Notes: a model not told the origin generated them from the letters alone. 64,000 bases of DNA from Mesomycoplasma ovipneumoniae (GCF_038095995.1 NZ_CP146005.1:868001-932000); one strand, 5' to 3'; positions 19,812 to 32,764 are shown, numbered from the stretch's first letter. Numbers and translations: made by a program.

Positions 19812-21822
19812 CTTCTTCAGAGATTCTTTTAACACCTAATTTAATTGCTTTTTCTATTTTTGATCCGGTCGATTCGCCCGTTACCAAATAAGCCGTTTGT
19901 TTTGTTATTGATGTGTGAAAATATGCACCTGTTTGTTCGATAATTTTAACAAATTCGTGTCTTGGTTTGGATAATTTGCCTGAAATTGCAAACGATGTTC
20001 AACCAATTGAAGACGGTGAAACAGTTGGGTTTTTAAAATCAAAATTCACATTTTCAAGACAGTCAAGTAGTTTTTGATTTTCTTGATTATTAAAATAATC
20101 AGTCAGTGAACTAATTATAACAGGACCAAAATCATTTTGATTTTTTAGTATTTCAAAATCTAATTTTCTTAATTCAGGAATATTTTTGGCATATCTTGCA
20201 AGAATTTTAGCGGCTTTTATTCCAACATTTTTTATTCCTAAACCAAAAATTAACCTATGAAAATCGATGTTTTTTGCTTTTTCAACTTCATTAAGCAATT
20301 TAATTACTGACTTAATTTGTAAAGATGGAGCGCGTTTATTTTCTGAATTTAATTGACTTGGTTTAAATTCAGAATAAATTTTTTCAAGGTTGTTTTTAAG
20401 GTCAAAAATATCACAAATATTAGAAATAATTTTTTTATCTAATAGTGTTTGAATTCTTTTTTCTGCTAAAGTTTCAATATTTAAAGCAGCTTTTGATGAA
20501 AAGTGAACAATTTTTTGGAGAATTATGCCAGGACAGTTTTTGTTTTGACAAAATTGATCAATTCCTGATTCGCTAAAAATTAGTTCAGACTGACATTTGG
20601 GACAGTTTTTTGCAATTGAAAAGTTAGTTTTTTCATGTTTTTCAACACTTCCGATAATTTGCGGGATAATTTCGCCCGCTTTTTTAACAAAAACATCAGA
20701 CATTAAGTTTAATTTTAAATTTTCAATATAAGAATAATTAGGCAAAACTGCCGAGGAAATAAGACTACCACCAAGATTTACGGGTTCAATTTTGGCATTA
20801 TATGTGACTTTTCCCGTTCTGCCAATTGTGGGAAAAATTTCTAGTAGTTTAGTTTTTGCAACGTCATCTTCAAATTTAAAGGCAATAATACTGTGAGGAA
20901 ATTTTGACGTAAAACCTAACTGATCATAAAGGAAAAACTCATTAATTTTGATAACAACGCCGTCAATATTGTAATTTAGTTGGTCTCTTTTTTGCTTAAT
21001 TTGAGCAATAAAGTCAAAAACTTCGTTTAAATTATTGCATTTTTTTTGAAAATCATTAGTTTTAAAACCTAATTTTTTTAAAAAAGTGATTGCCTCTGAC
21101 TGTCTAAATATTTTATGTTTTTCTGGTTCTACAAGTGTGTAAAAAAATCCGCTTAAAAATGAAAAATCATCGCTATTTGAATCTTTTTGGTTCTTTTTAT
21201 ATCGTCTAAGAATTCCGCTTGCGGCATTTCGAGGATTTTTAAAGACATTTGTCTCAGTTTGTAAACTTTCAAAGGCAAAATTATCTATGTAAATTTCCCC
21301 TCTTATTTCAAGGTCATCAAAATAATCTATTGACTTAGGGATGAATTCATCTTTAATTTTAAGGACATTAACTAAAACATCCTCGCCAAAAACGCCATCG
21401 CCACGAGTCAGTGCTTGAATAAGTTGGCCGTTTTTATAAATTAGTGAAAGTGAAATTCCATCAATTTTTGGCTCGACAAAAAAAGTTACATTTTCTAAAA
21501 TTACCATTGCTTTTTGGGCTCATTTTTCAAGTTCAGATTTTGTATGAGCCTTATTGAGCGATAACATCGGAACTGAGTGTTTAATTTTGGCAAATTTTGA
21601 TGTAATTTTGCTGCCAACTTGTTGGCTTGGCGATGAATTAAGTTCGTCTAAAGTAAAAAGATAGTAATATTTTTGCTCCAAATTTATTAATTCTCTCAGC
21701 TTTTTGTCATAAATTAAATCATCAACAAGCGGATTTTGCAGTTGATAATAATGATGATTTCAAATTTCAATTTGCTTTCTTAGCTCAAGAATTTCATTGC
21801 GAATTTTAGAATTATTTTCCAT
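19777..21822 (-). CDS. ligA: NAD-dependent DNA ligase
   Basis: 681 residues, close to the usual 670. It seals nicks using NAD+. The adenylation motif is EPKIDGIS (lysine nucleophile), with GEIYID and VVIKIN also visible. An OB region is followed by a four-cysteine zinc finger (CPKCQSEL ... CQNKNCPG), helix-hairpin-helix repeats and a C-terminal BRCT domain (FAISGKLSKPRHEFVK). Start ATG 21822 is 3 bp from the ecfT stop; it is the last gene of the long dnaX operon. Confidence 0.96.
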
Positions 21823-21824
21823 GA

Positions 21825-22787
21825 TTAAATTTTTTGATTAGTGTAGAGTCATCAAAATGGAAGGCGCGAAATTGGAATAATATTCATTTCCATTAAAACT
21901 GTTAAAGTAATAAGGGCAATAAAAATAAGGGCAAAAAGATAATCAAGCTTGTTAAAAACTAGGCGGCGATAACGGCTTCTTTTTGCATAAACATCATAAC
22001 CGCGGACATCCATAGCATTAGAAAGATCTTCAGCCCGTGAAAAAGCAAGTACAAAAAGTGGGATTACTAAAGTTATTAATGATTTGACTTTATCCTTAAT
22101 TTTTCCGTGTTTAAAATCAACCCCACGTGAAGACTGGGCCTTCATAATTCGGGTCGCCTCAAGTAACAAAGTCGGAATAAAACGAATTGCGATTGAAATA
22201 ATCATTGCAATTATATGGGTCGGAATAAATAAAAGTTTTAAGGGTAAAATTAAATCTTCAATTGCACGGGTTAGTAAAAATGGTTTTGTTGAATAAGTTA
22301 AAATTGTAGTTGAAATTATCATTCCATAAATTCGAACCGCTAAAACTAGAGAGCGAATTATGCTAACAGTTCCAATTGAAAATTTTATACTTCCAAATAA
22401 AACGGTCGGCTCGACTAAATATCAAGAAATAAAATGCGTTGTTTCTTCAGGATTTAGGCCTAAAACTTTATATTTAGGCGGTTCATTATCAGATGAAATG
22501 CCTAAAATTGTATTAATATTTTGGTGATCAATAATAAAACCGTAAATTATTAACATAATTATGAAAATGATTATTGGCATTTTCATTAAAGTAAAAATTT
22601 GCTTAACTCTTTTTGTTGTTATATAGAAAAAAACAAGTGAAAGTAAAAGCAGAATTGAAATTGTCGCTAAATGGGTAGTAACAAAAAAAAGCACTGCAAA
22701 AAGAATGTTAAAAGCTATTTTTAGTCGGGGGTCCATTTTATGAATTATTGTGTTTCTTGGGACATATTTAGCAACACTAATTTGCAT
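21825..22787 (-). CDS. ecfT: energy-coupling factor transporter transmembrane protein
   Basis: 320 residues with several membrane helices and the two signature arginine-glycine motifs of EcfT (SSRGVDF and DVRGYD) that couple to the ATPases. Read in code 4 it ends at TAA 21825. Its start overlaps the end of ecfA2 by 11 bp. With EcfA1 and EcfA2 it energises exchangeable substrate-binding S components for vitamins and metals; none lies in this window. Confidence 0.94.
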
Positions 22788-23682
22788 TTTTTTCCTTTTT
22801 TATTAATAGATTAATTTGACTAATGAGTTCGTCAATTGACTTTACTTTTGAGATTGGATATCCTATTTTTACTAATTTTTCACGGAAATTTAGCAAATTT
22901 GTAGGTAACATTTCATTTTCAATAAGAAATTGATTATTATCTAAAATAGGATAAGTTTCACCATCGTATATAATTTTACCATCTTTAAAAAAAATACAAC
23001 GTTTTGTTCACTCTAAAACACTGTCAAGATCATGAGTTGCTAAAATGATTGTTTTGCCTTTTTTATGAAGAGTGTCCAATATTTCAAGCATTTTTACTGA
23101 ACCTTGAGGGTCAAGACCTGCCGTTGGTTCGTCAAAAAAAATTATATCCGGATCCATTGCTAAAATTCCGGCAATTGCAACTCTTCGTTTTTGGCCACCT
23201 GAAAGTTCAAAAGGTGATTTGTCTAAAAAAGTCTCATCAAGGCCGACTAGTTTTATCATTTCAGCTGCTTTTTTCTTGGCTTCTTCTTTGTTTACTCCCA
23301 TTGAAACGGCACCAAAAATAATATCTTTTTCAATAGTTTGCTCAAAAAGTTGGTATTCAGCAAATTGAAAGACCACTCCAACTCGACGGCGAATTTGGTT
23401 TATAAATTTAAACTTTGATTTTAAAAATCTCGGTCTTTCAACAACTAATTTTTTTTCAGTTTTGGACTCTTGATCAAAATAAAAATACTCAACTTGACCT
23501 TTATCAGGGAGCAAAAGAGCGTTCATATGTTGGATAAAAGTCGTTTTTCCTGAGCCAGTTTGACCTATTATTGCGATAAATTCACCTTGATTAATTTCAA
23601 CAGAGACATTGTCAAGCGCTTTTATTTCAATTGGTAATTTTTGGTCGTAAATTTTTACGATATTTTTTGCTTTAATTTTCAT
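22777..23682 (-). CDS. ecfA2: energy-coupling factor transporter ATP-binding protein EcfA2
   Basis: 301 residues. Walker [11 protein letters not shown]-loop [15 protein letters not shown], signature [10 protein letters not shown], Walker [13 protein letters not shown] and H-loop ATHDLD are present. The sequence continues through TGA (Trp) to TAG 22777. It has a longer C-terminal tail than EcfA1. Its start overlaps the ecfA1 end by 28 bp. Confidence 0.94.
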
Positions 23683-24473
23683 AATTGTTCCAGCAATTCA
23701 TTTTCATCATAGGTCGGACTAATAAAATCAAGGTTTTTGGAAATTTTATAAATAAAAGGCGAGTCAATTTTGGCTTTTTCAATTATTTCATCATTATTTA
23801 AAATTAATTTTGGATCACCTTTTGCAATAATTTGGCCTTTTGCAAAGACAACAACTTCATCGGCCAAAATCGCTTCGTTCATATTGTGCGTTATTGAAAT
23901 CAAAGTTTTACTTTTATCTTTACGGAGGTCATCTAAAATTTTAACAACATCGCTTTTTCCTTTTGGATCAAGCATTGAAGTTATTTCGTCAAAAATTATT
24001 ATTTGTGGATTTAGGGCTAAAACTGAAGCAATAGCAACTCTTTGCTTTTGACCGCCAGATAAAAATTGTGGCTCGCGCTCGAGATAAGATTGCATTTGTA
24101 CTTTTTGTGCCAATTCTGCAATAATTTTAGGCATTTTTTTTGGATCTTCGTTAATATTTTCCAAACTAAAGGCAATATCGTCCTCAACTGTTGCCCCAAC
24201 AAATTGATTATCTGGGTTTTGAAAAATAATACCGATTTTCTTTCTAATTTTAGGTAGACTTTCTTTATTTAATAAAATTGAATCAACTTCAACTGTACCT
24301 TTTTGCGGTTTAGCGATTCCGGAAATAATTTTAGAAAATGTCGACTTTCCTGATCCATTGTGGCCTAAAATTGCATAATATTTGCCTTTTTCAAAAGTTA
24401 CACTAACATCTTTGAGCGCTAATTGGTTCATATCGTTAGTGTAACTAAAGGAAATATTTGTAACTTTTATCAT
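23655..24473 (-). CDS. ecfA1: energy-coupling factor transporter ATP-binding protein EcfA1
   Basis: 272 residues. Walker [11 protein letters not shown]-loop [19 protein letters not shown], signature [10 protein letters not shown], Walker [13 protein letters not shown] and H-loop SITHNM are visible. The FQNPDNQ stretch is typical of EcfA1. In code 4 the frame passes TGA 23679-23681 and ends LKQKIS at TAA 23655. It lies 10 bp behind hpt in the operon. Confidence 0.94.
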
Positions 24474-24482
24474 TTTTTTATT

Positions 24483-25025
24483 TTATTCCTTTTTGTTTGG
24501 ATCAAAAATTGCAACAAAAGGTCAATTTCGATATTTTTCCTGATAATCAAGTCCATAACCAACAAGAAAAGCATCGGGAACTTCAAAGCCAAAATAATCA
24601 GGCTCAATATCAGTTTTTCTTTTTTCTCTTTTATAAAATAAAGTAATTATTTTTAGTGATTTTGGTTTTTTTAATTTTAAATGTTCACTAATTTTTGTCA
24701 AGGTTATCCCTGAATCAAAAATATCATCAATTAAAATAACATCTTTATTTTCAATTTTTAGGTCAATATCAGTAATAACTTTCAATTCGCCACCTGATTG
24801 TGTGCCACCAAAATAGGATTTAGCAATTATGCAATCCACCATTGAATCAACTTCGATTTGCTGAATTAAATCAGTAAGAAAAATTAATGAACCTTTAAGA
24901 ACCGCAACAAAAACAATTTCTTGCGAATTTTTATAGTTTAAATTTATTCACTTTGCAATCTCATCAATTCTAGTTTTAATTTGTTTATTGTCAAACAAAA
25001 TTTTTACAATATGTTTGTTAATCAT
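24483..25025 (-). CDS. hpt: hypoxanthine (guanine) phosphoribosyltransferase
   Basis: 180 residues. It salvages hypoxanthine and guanine with PRPP to IMP and GMP, important in organisms lacking purine synthesis. The PRPP-binding motif is VILIDDIFDSGITL; FVAVLKGSLIF near the N-terminus and DAFLVGYGLDY near the C-terminus are also family hallmarks. Two TGA codons are read as Trp. Confidence 0.94.
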
Positions 25026-25054
25026 TTTAACCCGTCTTTTTAAAATATTTTAAT

Positions 25055-25786
25055 CTAAAATTTTACACTATTTTTAGAAAAATTTTCATATTTATTTGCT
25101 TTTAACTTCGGCTTTTCATCGTTTTTTAGCCTTAAAACCATTGTGAATTCTCCTTTGGTAGAATTTTGAAGTTCAGCTAAAACTTTTAAAGGAGAACCAA
25201 TAAAATATTTTTGATGAATTTTTGTCATTTCCTTAACAAGAAAAATTTCAACTTTGTCGCCATAAAATTCATTAATTACTTCAAGAATATAAATTAATTT
25301 ATATGGTGAAACGTAAAAAATATAACTATAATTTAGTATAAAATGCTCAATTTGTTTAATTATTTGCTGCTTTTTTGAATTAAAAAAACCCATAAAAACT
25401 AACGGTAAATCAAAACCAGAAAGAACAAAAGCGCCAACAAAAGCACATGCACCAGGTAAAAAATCAACTTCAACATCGTTTTCATGTGCTCATTTTATCA
25501 AAATTTGACCCGGGTCACTAATTGAAGGTGTGCCTGCATCTGACATTAGAATAATGTTTTGGTTAGTTAAAAATATGTCAGACATTTTGGCGATAGTTGA
25601 TTTTTCATTAAATTTGTGATAGGAAATTAACTTTTTATCTTTAATTTCCAAAAAATTTAATATTTTTTTGGAAGTTCGGGTATCCTCACACAAAATTAAA
25701 TCAGCTGATTTTATTGCTTGAATTGCTCGCAAAGTTATATCTTGTAAATTTCCAATTGGAGTTGCGATAACTGTGATTTTTGCCAT
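25055..25786 (-). CDS. rsmI: 16S rRNA (cytidine-1402-2'-O)-methyltransferase
   Basis: 243 residues of the tetrapyrrole-methylase fold. Characteristic segments are VIATPIGNLQDITLRA, ILCEDTRTSKKIL, LMSDAGTPSISDPG and LPGACAFVGA. It 2'-O-methylates C1402 in the ribosomal decoding centre. It sits 4 bp after holB. Confidence 0.94.
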
Positions 25787-25790
25787 AATT

Positions 25791-26666
25791 TTAAGTTAAA
25801 ATGTTATTTAGACGAACTAAAAAGCCCGATTTTTGAATATTAAAGTTTGCATTTGTCTCAAGTGATGAGAGAAATTTTTTGAACGTCTGATTAATCCTTA
25901 CCATTTTTTCAGAATCCAAATCGAAAAAATTCCCTTTTTTAGCATCTTTTTTGTTAAGACTAGAATTGCTTAAAAAAAATTGCTTAAAATGAGCGGTTAT
26001 TATCTGAAGAAAAATAAATGAGTTTTCTTTTGTTAAAACTTGATTTAAAAATAGTAAAAAATCAAATTTTGTTTTAGCTAAATTATTTAGTAATGATTTT
26101 AATTTATCTAAATCCAAATCACTAATAGCCTTAATAGCTAAAGTTGCTTGATCAAAATTGGTGAAAATATTTGCATATATAGCATTATAAGGCGATTTTT
26201 TTCATGTATCTAACTTTTTTTTCAGTTCATTTTTTCTATTTAAATCATTGAAAAAAAATATTTGACAACGTGAAACAATAGTCGGAATAATTAAGTCTGA
26301 AGAAAAAGAAGTTAGTAAAAAATATGTATTCAAAGGAGGATCTTCTAAAATTTTTAGAAATGAATTTAGTACAGAAATATGGGCATTTTCGATGTTTTTT
26401 ATTAGGAAAATTTTTGAATTATCGCCATAAAGGGAGGAAAAATACAGCTTGTTTACCTCTTCTAAAAATTCTGTTTTTGAAAGGCGATTATCTCCAAAAT
26501 CATGTTGAAAAATTTGCGGTTTTTGACTAAATATTTCTAAAAAATCAGCTATTTTCTCATCTAGAAAATCTGAGTAACTTGAAACAAGTAAAATTGCATG
26601 TGGAATTGTTTTAGTTTTTGACAAATTATCGAGAAAATGGCGCCAATTTGTCGTAATTTGCTTCAT
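25791..26666 (-). CDS. holB: DNA polymerase III delta-prime subunit (clamp loader)
   Basis: 291 residues. It resembles the AAA+ clamp-loader subunit with IPHAILLVSS, KIFLIKNIENAHISVLNSFLKILEDPP (sensor region) and the arginine-finger context IPTIVSRCQIF. The Walker A is degenerate, as is usual in delta-prime. The start ATG 26666 lies 41 bp inside the end of tmk; the tmk-holB-rsmI order is common. Confidence 0.88.
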
Positions 26667-27285
26667 AATAGCTCTCAAAAAAATTAATAATATCTGTTAA
26701 AACATGATCATAGTCGCCATTACCGTCAATTTTAATGAAATTTTTTCTTGTTTTTAATAAATATTCATATCCTTTAATAACTTGTTTATAAAAATCCTCG
26801 CCGCGATTTTCAAGTCGGTCTCGCTTTTCATTTCGATAAATTTCCATTCGCTCGCGAGATTTTGAAATTTTAACATCAAGGAAAATTGTAAGATCTGGAA
26901 AAGTGTTTTCAGAAATTAAACTATTTAAATTAAAAACTAAATCTGGGCTTAAATTATTTCCAAACCCTTGATATGCAATCGAAGAATCAATATAGCGATC
27001 ACAAAGAACAATTTTTCCTGATTTTAAGGCTGGTCAAATTACTTGTTCAAGATGAATTCTTCTTGAGGTTGAAAATAAAAGCATCTCAACATATGGGCTA
27101 ATTTGATTTTTTTTATTAAGTAAAAATTCGCGGATTTGTTGTGCTTCTTGTGAATCATTGCCGCTATATGGTTCAAAAGTTGTAAGAATTTCTTTTTCTG
27201 GAAATTTAATTCTCAAATACTTTGCAAACAAATTCATAACGGTTGATTTTCCGCTTGCATCGATCCCTTCAAAACTTATAAACAT
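26626..27285 (-). CDS. tmk: thymidylate kinase
   Basis: 219 residues. It phosphorylates dTMP to dTDP. P-loop FEGIDASGKST, the DRYIDSSIAYQG motif and a C-terminal ENRGEDFYKQV stretch are present. Start ATG 27285 is one base after the recR stop. An in-frame TGA is read as Trp. Confidence 0.95.
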
Positions 27286-27286
27286 A

Positions 27287-27871
27287 TTATTTTTCCATTT
27301 CTTGACGATTTTCGAGTGCCTGATTTAAGGTTATATTGTCAATATAATCAATTGCCGCCCCAAAAGGAATGCCAGTAGCTAACCTAGTAATTTTTGATGA
27401 GGATAAAAACTTGTGTTTTGCAAGATAATTTGCAAAAATTCAACCTTCCATTGTTGAAGAAAGTGCAATAATAATTTCACTTTTTTCATTAGCAAGGTCT
27501 GCAAGTTTTTTTATTTGCAAGTCATGATTTTCGAGCTTTTTGATATCATATTTGCCAAAAACAAAATACTTGCCATCATATTTTCCTAGTTTTTCAAATT
27601 TTGTGACCATTTCAGAATTTTCAACCACTAATATTTTAAAAGAACGCTGAAAATCAAGGCATATTTGGCAAACTGAATTAGCATTTAGATATCCGCATCT
27701 TTCACAATATTGAAGATTTCGCTTTAAATTATAAATTTGCTCGACAAATGCCTCAATCTGACTGAGCGGCGTATCGATTAGAGAAAATAAAATATTTGTG
27801 GCTTGTTTTTTTGTGATTCCGGGAACTTTTCTTAATTGATCAACTAGTTTTTCAAAATTTTCATCTACCAT
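27287..27871 (-). CDS. recR: recombination protein RecR
   Basis: 194 residues, the normal size. It works with RecO to load RecA on gapped DNA. Helix-hairpin-helix KVPGITKKQA, a four-cysteine zinc finger (YCERCGYLNANSVCQIC), and a TOPRIM domain ending with LATGIPFGAAIDYID are visible. It follows ybaB, as in many bacteria. Confidence 0.95.
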
Positions 27872-27880
27872 GATTCAAAA

Positions 27881-28159
27881 TTAATGTGATTGAGTTGGGG
27901 CAATTTTTTCATTTTCTTCTCTAATTTTCAACAAAGCTTGATTTAATGTGATAGAAATTAAATCTTCTAATGTTTCAATATCGTCTTTGTCGACTAAAAA
28001 TGGAGCAATTTTTAACTTTTTTAACTCAAATCCTCCTGAAATAGTCAGCGAAATTCCTTGATTTTCAAAGTCAAAATCTGTTTTTTCTAACAAATCTTTT
28101 TTTACTTTGTGATCTTTTTGCATTTTTTGTGCTTCTTTTAATAGTTTTTGAAGATTCAT
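27881..28159 (-). CDS. YbaB/EbfC-family nucleoid-associated protein
   Basis: 92 residues. The N-terminal LQKLLKEAQKMQ and the central ISGGFELKKLKI with conserved glycines are typical of YbaB. It probably binds DNA as a dimer. Its place between dnaX and recR is the conserved dnaX-ybaB-recR arrangement. Confidence 0.92.
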   Translation of the reverse strand: MNLQKLLKEAQKMQKDHKVKKDLLEKTDFDFENQGISLTISGGFELKKLKIAPFLVDKDDIETLEDLISITLNQALLKIREENEKIAPTQSH

Positions 28160-28220
28160 GTTTTTTCCTTTCTCTTATTTAAATAAATTATATAAACTAT
28201 TTTAAAAAGTTTAAAAATTT

Positions 28221-30458
28221 TTATTCATCAAAGAATAGTTTTTGTAAATCTGTCTTAGAAATAGTGCGTTTTTCTGGTTTTTCAAAAGGTTTTAGCACAA
28301 ATTTTTCACCACGCGCTTTAATTTCATTTGCCCTTTTCTTTGTTTCTTCAACAAGATTATTACTCAAAGCAAGGCCGTAGATATCCTGGCCAAAAACAGT
28401 TTTTAATAATTGGTTAACTCTATCAGCTTCTTTTTGCATTTTCTCGATTAGTAATTCTTCATATTCTGGATTTTTAGTAATAAAACATACAAAATTAGAC
28501 CCTAATGAAAGAATTTCTGCATGTTTTAACACTCCAACAGTATCTATGAATTCAAAATTATACTGAAAATCTAACAAATTTTTGCTCCATTTTTTACGTA
28601 AATCCAAATAAATTTCACGGTTTGTGTCATAAAATTTTTTTCCTAAAAGTATAAGATTCAGAGCATCATCGACGGACAAATAATCATTTGGCAGATTCTT
28701 TTTTAAAAATTTATTTACGTATGAATCTCTATCAAATGAAAAATTATCGTCTTTTTCTTCATTTTTATTAAAATATGATGTTTGATTATTTGTTTTTGGA
28801 CCTGAATCAATAGAGTTAATATTTTTTTTGGCAGTATAATCAGTATTTTTATCATTAGAATTTAAAAATGAGTTTGAAAAATCGATGTTTTCAGCCGAAT
28901 TAAAATTTGAATTTTCAGTTTTATTTAAAAAATTACTTTGATAACTAGCACCTTCGGGGTCTAACAAAGGATTAAAAGCGTTGTCCCTGTTTTTAAAATT
29001 ATCGCCTATTTTATTGCTTTTTTCACTTTTTAAGATTTTTGTCTCTAAATTATTTTTGATTTTACGGTCAAAAATTGATCCGAAAGTCAAATCATCGCTA
29101 CCATGCAAATCTAAATCGCCATCATCGTCTTCAAGAATTGGATCATCATAATCGAATAAATTTTGTGTATTTGTTTTTTGGTTCAAATTATAATTTGAAC
29201 CAAAATTTTTATCACGGATAGTAACAAACTCTAATTTTTTTGGCGGTTTTTGCTCTTTTTTGGTATTTTCTTCACTTTTTTCGGTTTCTTCAGTGTCGAT
29301 TTCTAGCTCTTCTTTTGGTTTTTCAGCAAATTTTTGTGAATTTTCTAAAACAGTTTGGCTTTTTTCTTGCAAGTTTTCCTTTTTAAAAGCAAGAATTTTC
29401 ATGACTAAAATTTCAAGCGCTAAACTTTGAAACTTATCATGATTAATGTCTTTTAAAGTTGAAAAGCCAATATCTAAAAATTTAAAAGCAAAATCGTGGC
29501 TAATTTTTAACTTTTCCAAATCAGAAATCGAATAAATTTCAATTAAGTCTTCCTCTTGAGTTTTTTCTCAAATAATTCACTCTTTGACTAAATTTATCAA
29601 TGACTCAATTAAAATTTGAAAATTTTTGCTTTGCAATAAAAGTTTATCTAATAAATCAAAGGCTTTTTGGGACTGCGCCAAAAAAAGAACGTTTATAAAT
29701 TCAACAAGTTTTTCACTTGAAACTAGCCCAAAAAGTTCTTCAACACTTGTTTTACTCAAAAAGTTATTGCCAAAAATTACCGCCTGCTCAAGAATTGAAA
29801 TTGCATCCCGCAAACTGTTGTGACTTAATAAACACACGGATTTTAGGGCTTCTTCTTCATATTCTACGCCTTCATAGTTTAAAATTTGTGAAAGTCGTTG
29901 CAAAATTTGCTCTTTATTTAGGCCAAGAAAATTATACCTCTGGACTCTTGAGAGAATTGTCAAAGGGATTTTATGAACTTCGGTAGTTGCTAAAATGAAA
30001 ATAATATGGCTTGGCGGTTCTTCTAGAGTTTTTAAAAATGCATTAAAAGCTGAAGTTGAAAGCATATGAACTTCATCTAAAATATAAATTTTATATGGGC
30101 TAACCTGAGGTAGATTAATAGAATTTTCAACAATTTCACGGATTTCTTTAACACCATTGTGTGAAGCAGCGTCCATTTCGACTATATCAATAGAATTATT
30201 TATATTTTTAAGGCAATTTTGACACGGGTCAATAGAATTTTGCTCTTTGTGAGTACAATTTATTGCATTTGCAAATATTTTTGCAAGTGAAGTTTTTCCA
30301 GTACCTCTTGGACCTGAAAAAAGATAGGCGTGAAAAAACTTTTTTGATTTAACGATGTTTTTCAAACTTTCAACTAAATATTGTTGGCCGACAACATCGG
30401 AAAATTTAGTAGGTCGATATTTTCGATATCAAGCTACATATTCATTTGTATTTTTCAT
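28221..30458 (-). CDS. dnaX: DNA polymerase III subunits gamma/tau
   Basis: 745 residues. The AAA+ clamp-loader domain has WYRKYRPTKFSDVVGQ, Walker A SGPRGTGKTS, a zinc knuckle starting CTHKEQN and continuing CQNCL, Walker B IYILDEVHMLS and TILSRVQRYNF. It is followed by about 380 residues rich in Asn, Lys and Glu that look disordered (tau-like). Three in-frame TGA codons are read as Trp. Start ATG 30458 has a GGAG site. It heads the long operon running down to ligA. Confidence 0.95.
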
Positions 30459-30581
30459 ATTTCTCCAAGATTTTCAAAAAAAATCCTTTATAATTTTTAA
30501 ATTTAATTTTTAAAAATAAAAGTATACTTAAATAGTTTATAATTATAAATTATAATAAAATAAAATAAAAAACAGACTTTA

Positions 30582-30587
30582 TATAAT
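30582..30587 (+). promoter_or_regulatory. -10 box before the lplA cluster
   Basis: TATAAT (TTTATATAATTTAAGG) 15 bp ahead of ATG 30603. The leader would be very short, with an AAGGA-like ribosome site. Confidence 0.5.
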
Positions 30588-30602
30588 TTAAGGATTTTTT
30601 AT

Positions 30603-30938
30603 ATGTCAGTTTCATTTAACAAGGAACAAAACTCAGCTCAAAAGAAATGTCCTATAAACGAAAGATTTGTGTTTAATTTTCGAATTTTAAGCTATTCCTT
30701 TCGGAAATTAGAAATTTCAGTTGAAGGTCTTGATAGAACAATCGATTATAATTCAGAATATTTTTTTTGGTTTGTTGAAAATTTAATCTACTTTTTATCA
30801 AAAAACAAGTATGCACTCCGTTGAGACTATGAAAAAATAACACTTTTTAATTTAGAAAATTTACAATTAGCAGAAAATCTTGATGATTTTAAATCAAAAT
30901 TCAAATTAATTACAACTTTTGATTTAGAACATAACTAG
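30603..30938 (+). CDS. hypothetical protein upstream of lplA
   Basis: 111 residues, soluble, acidic C-terminus, no signal peptide or membrane segment; one TGA is read as Trp (ALRWDYEK). I do not recognise a domain. It is 14 bp from the lipoate ligase gene and shares its promoter, so a link to lipoate or pyruvate dehydrogenase metabolism is possible but only contextual. Confidence 0.65.
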
Positions 30939-30952
30939 AATATGGAGGAAAT

Positions 30953-31951
30953 ATGAAGATTTATACTACTAAAAAAACAAGCCCATTTTACACGTTAGTT
31001 TGTGAGGAACTAATTCTAAAAGATGACCAAAATCAGGACGATATTTTATATTTTTACCAGCATAATAATGCAATAATTATCGGTAAAAATCAAAATATTT
31101 ACGAGGAAATTAAGCTTGATGAGGTTGAAAAGCAAAGAATTGAAATTTACCGTCGACTTTCTGGAGGTGGTGCTGTTTATCACGATTTAGGAAACATTAA
31201 TTTTTCATTTATAACTAAAAAACAGAATCACAGTTATCAGAAATTCTTGACACCGATTATAGAATTTTTTAAATCTTTTGGTTTGAATGCTGAATTCAAA
31301 GGCAGAAATGATCTCATAGTTAATGGCGCAAAAGTTTCAGGAAATGCTCAAATAATTTACAAAGATAGAATTGTTCACCATGGAACAATTCTATTTAATG
31401 CTAATTTGGCAAAATTAGGTCAAGTTTTAAAGCCAAACCGATTAAAAATTGAGTCCAAAGGAATAAAATCAATTCGTCAGCGAGTAACAAATATTTTGCA
31501 TGAAATTGAAGAACAAATGGAAGATTCTGAGTTTATTTCAAGACTAATCACATTTTTTGAAAATAAATATCAAACAAAAGCACAAGATGTTGAGACTTAT
31601 TTTCAAGATGAGATGACATTTCAAAAAGATTTTCAAGAAGTTCAAACCTTAAGACAGTCTAGAGAATGAGTTTTTGGTTCAAATCCTTATTTTAGCTATG
31701 AAAATATCGCCCGAACTAGCGGCGGAACTTTAAGAGTACTTGCAAATATTGAGAAAAATCACATTGTTAAAATAAAGTTTGAAGGTGATTTTTTATCTCA
31801 AAGATCAGTTGAAGATATCCAAGAAATTTTAGAAAATAAGGAATTTACTAGATCAATTATAGAATCACAACTTCTACAAATTACAAATCTTGATGAATAT
31901 TTTGGCGCAATTCCTCTTAATGAAATTTTGGATACAATTTTTGGAAGCTAA
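30953..31951 (+). CDS. lplA: lipoate-protein ligase
   Basis: 332 residues. It attaches scavenged lipoate to E2/H-type proteins. The N-terminal catalytic domain has RRLSGGGAVYHDLGNINFSF and the lysine motif GAKVSGNAQ; a smaller C-terminal accessory domain follows after the TGA at 31667-31669. Start ATG 30953 sits behind TGGAGG. It forms an operon with the unknown gene upstream and the hydrolase 6 bp downstream. Confidence 0.94.
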
Positions 31952-31957
31952 TTATTA

Positions 31958-32764
31958 ATGATAGTTCATTCTAAAATTACTGTTGAAAATGAGGATATTT
32001 TTTATTTTTTAGAAGAAACTGGAAAGCAAAAAATACTATTTTTACACGGTTTCAATTCAAGTCATAATTTCATTTTTCAACTTAAAAACAAACAAAATCG
32101 CAACTATGACATTGTTTCATTTGATTTTCCCGGTTGTGGTCAAAGCACTAATAATAATGAAATTAATGTTAAAAATTACCAAAAAGTTGCGGCTAGTTTT
32201 ATTAAAAAGCTCAATTTAGATATCCAAATTGTAATCGGTCACTCACTTGGTGGAGCTATTGCTCTTTATATTTTAAGTGAAAATTTAGCAAAAAAAGCAG
32301 TTTTAGTCGCTCCACTCAATCCTTTTATTTTAGAGAAAAATTCGCAAAGCGAAGCTGAAAAAATAGGAAATTGACTCTTACCTCAAGACATTGAATCTGC
32401 AAAAGATAGTCTTGAACATTTAGTTTTTACTGATAAATTTAGTTATATGAAAAATTTAGCAAAAAATGCTATTAATTTTTTTGAAAATGTCACAAAAAAA
32501 AGAGAAATTTTTAAAAAGATTGTTTTTGAAGAAATCCTTAACTTGGAATGACTGAAAACCGAATTGTTACCGCTTTACCAACAGAATAATAATTATTTTT
32601 TAATTGCTGGTGTTGAAGATAATTTTGTGCCATTAGAAAGTCTTCACAAAATTAGTGAAAATTTTAATAAAAAACTTATAAAATTTGAACAAACTGGCCA
32701 TGCAGTTTTCTTTGAAAGAAGTAACGAAATTAATGCTCAAATTGAAAAAATTCTAGAAATTTAA
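31958..32764 (+). CDS. alpha/beta hydrolase
   Basis: 268 residues. Oxyanion region LFLHGFNSS, nucleophile elbow GHSLGGA, acid region GVEDNFVP and the C-terminal histidine in TGHAVFF form a full catalytic triad. Such mycoplasma proteins are often annotated as esterase/lipase or proline iminopeptidase; the substrate is not evident. The 3' end converges on the DJ-1 gene and marks an old IS1634-like insertion point. Confidence 0.88.
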